Positions 1 through 5,254 of a DNA stretch of 5,254 nt are shown here, one piece after another (the first letter of the stretch is position 1; each line of letters opens with the position of its first letter). The notes beneath the pieces are model-generated. The model was given only the letters and a program-made list of their open reading frames with translations. It was not told the DNA's origin and searched no databases. The DNA comes from an uncultured Propionibacteriaceae bacterium (GTDB lineage Bacteria > Actinomycetota > Actinomycetes > Propionibacteriales > Propionibacteriaceae), in contig CALMAD010000455.1 in assembly GCA_937859105.1 (NCBI GenBank), forward strand, positions 1 through 5,254, written 5' to 3'. A program made the translations under genes and the position numbers.

Positions 1-277
1 TGCCCAGAGTCGGGCATCGACCTCGGAGACTCTGACCGGGGTCGGGCCCCATCGAGGTAGCCACGATCGATGGTGACCCGAGGCGACTGCTGACCCTGGG
101 TCTCCGGCGGGGCGCGACTGGCCTGACCATGCTGTTGCCGCACCGGCTGCCCCCACGACCTCACCGCAGCCGTCAGGGAGCCGAGCGCCGCGATGAGTCA
201 TCGTCGACGGTGACCGTCCGGCCCGGCCGGACCTCGGCGACTGCCGGGGCCAGCCGTCGGACGCGGGGGCGACGGGT
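1..277. other. Region downstream of the operon with no supported gene
   Basis: I see no gene here. The minus frame from 197 to the edge stays open, with a GTG at 164, but has no Shine-Dalgarno and encodes low-complexity Gln/Arg/Pro/Ser-rich sequence. On the plus strand, frames open from the left edge stop at 58-60 and 74-76. Either could be the tail of a convergent gene, but too little is visible. Short inverted repeats occur at 5-11/28-34 (CAGAGTC/GACTCTG) and at 92-102 (GACCCTGGGTC), neither with a T-tract. Confidence 0.5.
216..232 (-). terminator. GC-rich hairpin, possible operon terminator
   Basis: GTCCGGC, three bases and GCCGGAC form a perfect 7-bp stem, beginning 45 nt after the stop codon of the last gene. 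No T-tract follows on the minus strand, so it is not a canonical intrinsic terminator. Strong GC stems without U-runs have been proposed as terminators in high-GC actinobacteria. It could equally be chance in GC-rich DNA. Confidence 0.3.
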
Positions 278-1663
278 TCAGTGGAGGTCGGGTGGTACTG
301 ACTGTTGTTGTCCGTTGTCTTCGAGGGTGGCGTCCCCGGTCACGTGGACGGGATGGGAGAACGTCCAGTCGCCGCGGACGCGCAGGGATCGTGCGTCGCG
401 CAAGGAGGGGACGATCTGGACGCGTTCGTCGAACTGGTTGATGGTCTTGTAGTGGCGTGGGTCGAGGTCGATCCCGGGGAGCTTGGGGAGGTCGGTGACC
501 AGCCGGGCGTCCTCGGCGAGGGTGAACACGTCGGAGCGGAGCAGCATCAGTTCGTTGGTGGTCTTCACGGGGAGGAACCGGCCGCGTTCGACGACGATGG
601 CACGAGCGCCGGGGAAGACCTCGATCGCGGCCCCCATGGCGGTCTCGAGCTGGAGGGTGCGGGGGGACGTGGGGTCGGTGGGATCGACGGTCTTTTCGTT
701 GCGGATGAGGGGCAGGCCGAGTACCGGCCCGGACTGGCTGAGGCGGTCGTGGAGGCGTTGCAGGTCGAGCCACAGGTTGTTGCAGTGAAAGTATCGGTGG
801 CGGTGTTCGTCGGTGAAGTAGTGCATCTGGTCGGCCGGCGTTTGGGCGGTGTCGCGGAGGATGAGTTGGCCGTCGCTGCGGCGGACGGCGAGGTGTCCGC
901 CCTTACGGTCGTTCGCGGTGCGAAGGCACACTTCGGCGGCGTAGGGGGCGTCGGTGGCGGCGAACCAACCCGCTAGGCGCGGGTCGGGTGCGGCGCCGAG
1001 GTTGTCTCCGTTGGCGATGGTGAGGTACCGGTAGCCGCGCTCGAGCAGGGCGTCGAGGACGCCGGAAGACGCGAGGCGGGTGTACACCTCGCCGTGGCCG
1101 GGTGGGCACCATTCCAGGGTTGGGTCGGCGGGCCAGGTCACGGGGACGAGACCATCGACGCGGATCTTGGGTTCGGCGCTCTGCAGGAAGTCGACGGGTA
1201 GCCCGTCGGCGGCGAGGTCGGGGTACCGCTCGAGGTGGGTGAGGGTGTCGGCCCGGGTGCGGAAGCTGTTCATGAACAGCAGGGGGAGTCGCACGTCGTA
1301 GCGCTCCCGCGCGTGGCGGACCTGGGCGACGATGAGGTCGAGGAAGGTTTGCCCGTCGCGGACGGGGAGCAGGGTCTTGGCGCGGTCCAGGCCCATGGAG
1401 GTGCCGAGGCCGCCGTTGAGCTTGATCATGACGGTCTGGGCGAGAGCGTCGTGTGCCTGCGTCTCGTCGACGTCCACGTCTGCGAGGCGTTCGACGTCGG
1501 TGAGGGGGCTGATCGTCTCCTCGGGGATCAGGCCGGTCTCGCCGGTGGCGGCGAGGCGGTAGTAGTGCGCGAAGACCGTGCGGGCAGCGTCGTCCGCGCC
1601 AGCGGCACGCATCTTTTCCAGGGCCTGGGCCAGCCCGGGCTCGGTGGGTCGGGTGTCGTTCAT
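278..1663 (-). CDS. UDPGP-family UTP-glucose/galactose-1-phosphate uridylyltransferase
   Basis: This 461-residue protein belongs to the eukaryotic-type UDP-glucose pyrophosphorylase family (UDPGP), not to bacterial GalU or to GalT. It joins UTP and glucose-1-phosphate to give UDP-glucose and PPi, and the reaction is reversible. The nucleotide-binding loop KLNGGLGTSMGL is at 81-92, with Lys96 just after it. WCPPGHGEVY (185-194), ANGDNLGA (217-224), FHCNNLW (302-308) and QLETAMGAA (338-346) line the sugar-nucleotide site. FLPVKTTNEL carries Lys367, matching the catalytic lysine of eukaryotic enzymes. The C-terminal segment, about 380-461, is the expected beta-helix region. The gene follows galE with an ATGA overlap, where galT might be expected. 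Bifidobacterial relatives are, from memory, reported to accept galactose-1-phosphate too, so it may act as the galactose-1-P uridylyltransferase here. Family is certain; activity on galactose-1-P is inferred. Bifidobacterial homologues are sometimes named ugpA; I give no symbol because that name also denotes an unrelated transporter. Confidence 0.93.
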   Translation of the reverse strand: MNDTRPTEPGLAQALEKMRAAGADDAARTVFAHYYRLAATGETGLIPEETISPLTDVERLADVDVDETQAHDALAQTVMIKLNGGLGTSMGLDRAKTLLPVRDGQTFLDLIVAQVRHARERYDVRLPLLFMNSFRTRADTLTHLERYPDLAADGLPVDFLQSAEPKIRVDGLVPVTWPADPTLEWCPPGHGEVYTRLASSGVLDALLERGYRYLTIANGDNLGAAPDPRLAGWFAATDAPYAAEVCLRTANDRKGGHLAVRRSDGQLILRDTAQTPADQMHYFTDEHRHRYFHCNNLWLDLQRLHDRLSQSGPVLGLPLIRNEKTVDPTDPTSPRTLQLETAMGAAIEVFPGARAIVVERGRFLPVKTTNELMLLRSDVFTLAEDARLVTDLPKLPGIDLDPRHYKTINQFDERVQIVPSLRDARSLRVRGDWTFSHPVHVTGDATLEDNGQQQSVPPDLH

Positions 1664-2631
1664 CGGCGGGGTCCTCTCGATTGCGCCTGCCAGGCGCTGG
1701 CGACCATGTCGGTCAGGGTGTGACGCATCGCCCAGTCGAGGTCGCGGGCGGCCCGGTCGCCGTTGGCGACGATTCGGGGCGGGTCGCCGGCACGGCGGGG
1801 GGCGACTTCGGGGGTGAACTGGATGCCGGTGACGTCGGCGATCGCGGTCATGATCTCGGCGACCGAGACCCCGCTGCCACTGCCCAGGTTGTACGCGGCG
1901 TCGACGGGGGCGCCGGCGGTGAGCCGCTCGGCGGCGGTCACGTGGGCGAGGGCGAGGTCGTGGACGTGGAGGTAGTCGCGCACGCACGTGCCGTCGGGGG
2001 TCGGGTAGTCATCGCCGAAGACGCGAGGCGTCCTGCCCGCGAGGAGTGCGTCGAAAACCAGCGGGAACAGGTTGTGAGGGCTGGTGTCGTACAGGTCGGG
2101 GTAGCCCGACCCGACGACGTTGAAGTAGCGCAGCGACGTGTGCGCCAGCCCGGTCGCTTTCGCCTGATCGGCGAGCAACCACTCCCCGATCAGCTTCGAC
2201 TCACCGTAGGGCGACTGGGGGTCCTTGGGGGTGTCCTCGGTGACCAGGGTGACGTCGGGCGTCCCGTACACGGCCGCGCTGGAGGAGAACACGACCTTGC
2301 CGACGCCCGCCCGCTGCATTTCCTCCAGCAGGACCATGGTGCCGACCACGTTCTGCCGCAGGGTGTGCAGCGGACGCTTGACCGACTCGCCGGCGTACTT
2401 GAAGCCGGCGATGTGGATCACGCCCTCAACGTCGTGCGCGGCGAACGTGCGACCGAGCAGGTCGCCGTCCAGGATCGACCCTTCCACGAACGGGACGCCG
2501 GGGTCGACGAACTCCCGGTGTCCGCTGGACAGGTCGTCCACCACGACGACGCCGATGCCCCGCTCGGCGAACACCCGGGCCACGTGAGAGCCGATGTAGC
2601 CCGCCCCACCGGTCACCAGCCACGACGTCAT
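1660..2631 (-). CDS. galE: UDP-glucose 4-epimerase GalE
   Basis: GalE is an NAD-dependent cytoplasmic enzyme that interconverts UDP-galactose and UDP-glucose. At 323 residues it is a little shorter than E. coli GalE (338). It is an extended short-chain dehydrogenase: the NAD-binding glycine motif GGAGYIGSH is at 8-16, followed by VVDDLSSG at 30-37. The catalytic serine is in FSSSAAVYG (Ser118), and the YxxxK pair is Tyr142 and Lys146 in PYGESK. The NVVGSGYPDLYDTSPHNL segment at 171-188 and the APRRAGDPP segment at 277-285 form the UDP-sugar site. The position matching E. coli Tyr299, which gates use of N-acetylated sugars, is Ile287 by my alignment. Both ends overlap neighbours by 4 nt (ATGA), so galK, galE and the pyrophosphorylase gene are one transcription unit. 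In this operon it should turn UDP-galactose into UDP-glucose. Confidence 0.96.
   Translation of the reverse strand: MTSWLVTGGAGYIGSHVARVFAERGIGVVVVDDLSSGHREFVDPGVPFVEGSILDGDLLGRTFAAHDVEGVIHIAGFKYAGESVKRPLHTLRQNVVGTMVLLEEMQRAGVGKVVFSSSAAVYGTPDVTLVTEDTPKDPQSPYGESKLIGEWLLADQAKATGLAHTSLRYFNVVGSGYPDLYDTSPHNLFPLVFDALLAGRTPRVFGDDYPTPDGTCVRDYLHVHDLALAHVTAAERLTAGAPVDAAYNLGSGSGVSVAEIMTAIADVTGIQFTPEVAPRRAGDPPRIVANGDRAARDLDWAMRHTLTDMVASAWQAQSRGPRR
1672..1678 (-). promoter_or_regulatory. Shine-Dalgarno that fixes the pyrophosphorylase start
   Basis: GAGAGGA on the minus strand ends 8 nt before the ATG at 1663. The reading frame stays open for 108 more codons upstream, but that extension is an Arg/Pro-rich shadow of galE. 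This site and the ATGA overlap with the galE stop identify 1663 as the real start. Confidence 0.75.
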
Positions 2632-3794
2632 GGCGTCACCTCGATCCGGCCGGCGCCGGCCACCGGGCGGACGGTGAAGATGCCCGGCTCCGTGAACCCA
2701 GCAGAGGCAAACGCCTCCCGGACGCCGTCGGTCACCGTCGCGACGGCGTCCACAGGCACCAGGGCGATCACGCAGCCGCCGAACCCGCCTCCGGTCATGC
2801 GCGCACCGATCGCACCATGGGCGCGGGCGACGTCGGTGGCCAGGTCCAGCTCCGGGGTGGAGATCTCGAAGTCGTCGCGCATGGACGCGTGCGAAGCGTC
2901 CAGCAACGCGCCGATCGCCGACGGGCCTTCGTGGCGCAGCAGGCGCACCGTGTCGAGGACGCGTTGGTTCTCGGTCACCACGTGCCGCACCCGGCGGAAC
3001 GTCACGTCATCCAACAGGGTGCGGGCCCGGTCGAGGTCGGCGACCGTCACGTCGCGGAGCATGGGAACGCCCAGGATCCGGGCGCCCGCCTCACAGGCGG
3101 TGCGCCTGGAGGCGTAGCCGCCGTCGGCGTGGGCGTGGCTGACGCGCGTGTCGACCACGAGGACCTCGATACCGGCGGCGTCCAGGCCCAACGGCACGAC
3201 CTCGGCGTCCAGGCTCCGACAGTCGAGGAACACCGCACAGTCCGGTGCGCCCAGTAGGGATGCCGACTGGTCCATGATGCCGGTCGGCGCGCCCACGACC
3301 ACGTTCTCGGCACGCTGCCCGACGCGGGCGAGGGTCTGTCGATCGAGGCCCAGCTGCCACGCCTCGTTGAGCGCCATCCCGACCGCACTCTCGATCGCTG
3401 CCGACGATGACAAGCCCGCCCCGACCGGCACGTCCGAGGTCAGGGCCAGGTCGAATCCGGGCAGGTCCGTCAGGTCGGCGCCGTGTTCGCCGAGCGCCCA
3501 CACCACGCCCAGCGGGTAGGCCGACCAGCCCGACAGCCCAGCGGGTCCGATCCGGTCCAGGGTGGTCTCGACGACACCGTCGACGTAGTCGGTGGCCAGC
3601 CGGATCGTCCGGTCCGACCGCAACCGCAGGGCAGCCACCGCCCATCGGTCGATCGCGAACGGCAGCACGAGCCCGTCGTTGTAGTCGGTGTGCTCACCGA
3701 TCAGGTTCACCCGACCCGGCCCCGCCCAGAACCCGGACGGCTCCACGCCGAACAACCCCTCGAAGAACTCCGACAGCGGAGCAGTGGCGAGCAT
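2628..3794 (-). CDS. galK: Galactokinase GalK
   Basis: GalK phosphorylates alpha-D-galactose with ATP to galactose-1-phosphate in the cytoplasm, the committed step of galactose catabolism. The 388-residue protein has the usual length and all three GHMP-kinase motifs. The galactokinase signature GPGRVNLIGEHTDYNDG lies at about 25-41, the phosphate-binding loop VPVGAGLSSSAA at 122-133, and the C-terminal glycine motif ARMTGGGFGGC at 331-341. Arg28 and Asp175 (in GIMDQ) match the catalytic Arg/Asp pair of known galactokinases. Glu34, Asp37 and Tyr227 match the sugar-contacting residues. The start is an ATG with AAGGA 9 nt upstream. The stop codon overlaps the galE start as ATGA. All these residues favour galactose over other GHMP substrates, and nothing looks damaged. 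Confidence 0.97.
   Translation of the reverse strand: MLATAPLSEFFEGLFGVEPSGFWAGPGRVNLIGEHTDYNDGLVLPFAIDRWAVAALRLRSDRTIRLATDYVDGVVETTLDRIGPAGLSGWSAYPLGVVWALGEHGADLTDLPGFDLALTSDVPVGAGLSSSAAIESAVGMALNEAWQLGLDRQTLARVGQRAENVVVGAPTGIMDQSASLLGAPDCAVFLDCRSLDAEVVPLGLDAAGIEVLVVDTRVSHAHADGGYASRRTACEAGARILGVPMLRDVTVADLDRARTLLDDVTFRRVRHVVTENQRVLDTVRLLRHEGPSAIGALLDASHASMRDDFEISTPELDLATDVARAHGAIGARMTGGGFGGCVIALVPVDAVATVTDGVREAFASAGFTEPGIFTVRPVAGAGRIEVTP
2636..2642 (-). promoter_or_regulatory. Shine-Dalgarno of galE inside the galK 3' end
   Basis: GAGGTGA lies within the last codons of galK, with GAGG 7 nt before the galE ATG at 2631. It sets the galE start and, with the ATGA overlap at 2628-2631, points to translational coupling of galK and galE. 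Confidence 0.7.
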
Positions 3795-3803
3795 GGATGC
3801 ATT

Positions 3804-3808
3804 TCCTT
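3804..3808 (-). promoter_or_regulatory. Shine-Dalgarno of galK
   Basis: AAGGA on the minus strand ends 9 nt before the ATG at 3794. It supports that start over an out-of-frame ATG 8 nt upstream. galK therefore has its own strong site and does not depend on coupling to the transporter gene. Confidence 0.75.
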
Positions 3809-3822
3809 CATCTCTTGAGATG
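3809..3822. promoter_or_regulatory. Inverted repeat next to the galK ribosome-binding site
   Basis: CATCTCTTGAGATG is a perfect 6-bp inverted repeat around a 2-nt centre. In RNA it could form a 5-bp stem with a 4-nt loop. It lies in the 58-nt gap between the transporter and galK, and on the transcribed strand it ends immediately before the AAGGA Shine-Dalgarno of galK. No U-tract follows, so it is not a standard terminator. It might be an operator half-site pair, a small translational control hairpin, or chance. No regulator is encoded in the window. Confidence 0.3.
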
Positions 3823-3852
3823 GGTACGTCGGTGGTGTCGTGGGTCGAGGCG

Positions 3853-5250
3853 TCACGCGGTGACGGCGATCTCCGCCTTGACCCTCCTATTGGCCTTCTC
3901 CACGTCGAGGCGCGTCAGCAGCAGCAGGATGATGAAGTTCATGATGGCCGGGATCCACAGGTACATGAAGCTGATCATCTGCAGCGCGGACTCCGGCTGC
4001 GTGTCCGCACCACCGACGTAGCCACTCCATGCGAGCAGCCATCCTGCCAGTGCCGTCCCGATTCCGCCGCCCAGCTTCACGCCGAACGAGGTACAGGAGT
4101 ACATGACCCCATCGATGCGCCGGTTCTTGGTGAGGTAGGTGTACTCGGACGCCTCGGCTATCAGTGCGTTCAACGTGCCTTGAAGCGGGCTCATCCCGAG
4201 CGAGGCCAGGCCCGCGAAGAGGAGCATGAGGGGAATGCTGCCCATGTACGCCGCGACGAGAACACCGAGCCGGCCGACGACCGCGATCACATACCCGGTG
4301 ATGTTCACCCGGTACATCTCACCGAACCGCTTCACGAGGAACGGGGTGAAGAGCAGACCGATGATCAACGGCGCGTTGATCGCCCACGCGAAGACTCCGA
4401 GAAGGTTCGCGTCGCCGAGGATGTACGTCATGAAGTAGATCCCCATGTTGAGCGTCGCGGTGAAGATCTGCGCCAGGAGGAACACGAGTAGGATGATGAG
4501 GTAGTACTTGTTGGCCACCACGAGCTTCGCGGCCTCCTTGAAGCTGGTCACCTCCACCTCGGCGAGCTCCGCGGGGTCATGGTGGGCGCCCGGCCGGTCC
4601 GCAAGCTCCTCGCGCGAAAGCTCGCGCACCGAGAACACCGACAGCGAGTTCACGGCTAGCCCGATCACGGCGTAGATGATGGCGATCGTGCGCCAGCCCT
4701 CGGCGCCGCCACCGAACTGTTGCACACCTGCGACGGTGAAGGTCTGGATGAGCATGCTCGTCCCGAAGGCGAACATGAAGCGGATGGAGCCCATCTGCAC
4801 ACGCTCGGCACCGTTCTTGGTGATGAGCGCCGTCAACGCCGAGAAGGCGATGTTGTTGGCCGTGAAGAAGACCGCGTTCAGCAGCGTGTAGGCGATGAAG
4901 AACCAGGCGTATTGCGCGGTCTGGCCGACGTTGGTCGGGATCGCGAAGGTGGCGATGAGCGTGGCGGCGCAACCGAAGTACGCCCAGAACATCCACGGAC
5001 GTGCCTTGCCCATCTTCGTGTGCGTGCGGTCGATGAGGTTTCCGAAGAAGAGGTCACTGACCCCGTCGAAAATCCGGGAGACCATGATCAATGTGCCGAT
5101 GATGCCTGGGTTCAAGCCCACGGCATCGGTGAGGTAGATCATGACGAACGCGGACAGGAACGCATACACGACGTTCCCGCCGACATCGCCCGATCCATAA
5201 CCGATCTTGTTGTACCACTTGAGGTACGTCTTCTCTTGGGTGGCAGGCAC
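3853..5250 (-). CDS. GPH-family (MelB-like) sugar:cation symporter, probable galactose/galactoside importer
   Basis: This 465-residue integral membrane protein probably imports a galactoside or galactose with Na+ or H+. It has about 12 hydrophobic segments, with a polar, charged cytoplasmic loop at about residues 207-242 splitting the two six-helix halves. The N-terminus (KIGYGSGD, then YLTD near 39-42) and the SRIFDGVSD stretch match the glycoside-pentoside-hexuronide symporter family. Asp22, Asp62 and Asp66 fall where MelB has its sugar- and cation-site aspartates (Asp19, Asp55, Asp59), and Lys392 lies in a VKLGGG motif like the MelB helix XI lysine. The MelB Asp124 equivalent is not obvious. 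The start is a GTG only 4 nt from the window edge, so its ribosome-binding site cannot be seen and the true start may lie further upstream. The gene precedes galK by 58 nt on the same strand, which is the basis for the galactoside assignment. Family is near certain; substrate is inferred from context. The gene is less GC-rich than its neighbours, partly expected for a membrane protein. Confidence 0.9.
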   Translation of the reverse strand: MPATQEKTYLKWYNKIGYGSGDVGGNVVYAFLSAFVMIYLTDAVGLNPGIIGTLIMVSRIFDGVSDLFFGNLIDRTHTKMGKARPWMFWAYFGCAATLIATFAIPTNVGQTAQYAWFFIAYTLLNAVFFTANNIAFSALTALITKNGAERVQMGSIRFMFAFGTSMLIQTFTVAGVQQFGGGAEGWRTIAIIYAVIGLAVNSLSVFSVRELSREELADRPGAHHDPAELAEVEVTSFKEAAKLVVANKYYLIILLVFLLAQIFTATLNMGIYFMTYILGDANLLGVFAWAINAPLIIGLLFTPFLVKRFGEMYRVNITGYVIAVVGRLGVLVAAYMGSIPLMLLFAGLASLGMSPLQGTLNALIAEASEYTYLTKNRRIDGVMYSCTSFGVKLGGGIGTALAGWLLAWSGYVGGADTQPESALQMISFMYLWIPAIMNFIILLLLTRLDVEKANRRVKAEIAVTA

Positions 5251-5254
5251 GTCG

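Noticed and set aside
1..164. Minus-strand frame open from a GTG at 164 to the window edge
   Set aside because: No Shine-Dalgarno, low-complexity translation, and no recognisable family. It cannot be told from chance in GC-rich DNA.
305..976. Plus-strand open frame antisense to the pyrophosphorylase gene
   Set aside because: It is a compositional shadow: valine/glycine-rich sequence with no recognisable motif opposite a well-supported gene.
278..1663. Calling this gene galT or galU
   Set aside because: It lacks the HxHPH-type active site of GalT, and its KLNGGLGTSMG loop and PVKTTNEL lysine motif are those of the eukaryotic-type UDPGP family, not GalU.
1664..1987. A 108-codon N-terminal extension of the pyrophosphorylase frame
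   Set aside because: It overlaps galE on the same strand, is Arg/Pro-rich without family similarity, and the ATG at 1663 has a good Shine-Dalgarno and an ATGA overlap.
1681..3117. A 478-codon plus-strand open frame antisense to galE and galK
   Set aside because: Long antisense frames are common in high-GC genes. Its Gly/Val/Ala/Asp-rich translation shows no domain, and both genes beneath it have intact family motifs.
3688..4491. Plus-strand open frame of 267 codons spanning the galK start, the gap and the transporter
   Set aside because: It crosses two supported genes in antisense, is His/Arg/Glu-rich without a domain, and shows no ribosome-binding site.
4612..4627. Hairpin GCGCGA/TCGCGC with a 4-nt loop inside the transporter gene
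   Set aside because: It lies in codons for the charged central loop, where GC-rich Arg/Glu/Ser codons readily create such repeats. There is no adjacent T-run or gene boundary.
1..5254. A previously undescribed system, mobile element or CRISPR array
   Set aside because: The window is filled by four recognisable sugar-metabolism genes. I found no direct repeats, transposase or integrase motifs, and no regularly spaced repeats.

Overview
The window comes from a high-GC actinobacterium. Rows I counted by eye are 68-73% G+C in the galactose genes and 53-60% in the transporter gene. The GalE and UDP-glucose pyrophosphorylase proteins look like those of Micrococcales, Propionibacteriales and Bifidobacteriaceae. 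That placement is from memory of the families, and I cannot name a genus.

All four genes lie on the minus strand, so they are transcribed from right to left. They form a compact galactose or galactoside utilisation operon. In transcription order they are: a GPH-family (MelB-like) sugar:cation symporter (5250-3853); galactokinase galK (3794-2628); UDP-glucose 4-epimerase galE (2631-1660); and a eukaryotic-type (UDPGP family) UTP-hexose-1-phosphate uridylyltransferase (1663-278). There is a 58-nt gap between the transporter and galK. The last three genes are joined by two identical 4-nt ATGA stop/start overlaps. Positions 1-277 hold no gene I can support, only a GC-rich hairpin that might end the transcript.

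The symporter should bring in galactose or a galactoside, and GalK makes galactose-1-phosphate. The classical next enzyme, GalT, is absent. Its place is taken by the UDPGP-family pyrophosphorylase, which sits directly after galE. If this enzyme accepts galactose-1-phosphate as well as glucose-1-phosphate, the operon would carry out galactose-1-P to UDP-galactose to UDP-glucose to glucose-1-P by the pyrophosphorylase (Isselbacher-type) route, with UTP and PPi recycled. Such a layout has precedent in actinobacteria, so I consider it notable rather than undescribed. I found no mobile element, CRISPR array, tRNA or rRNA, and no convincing new system.
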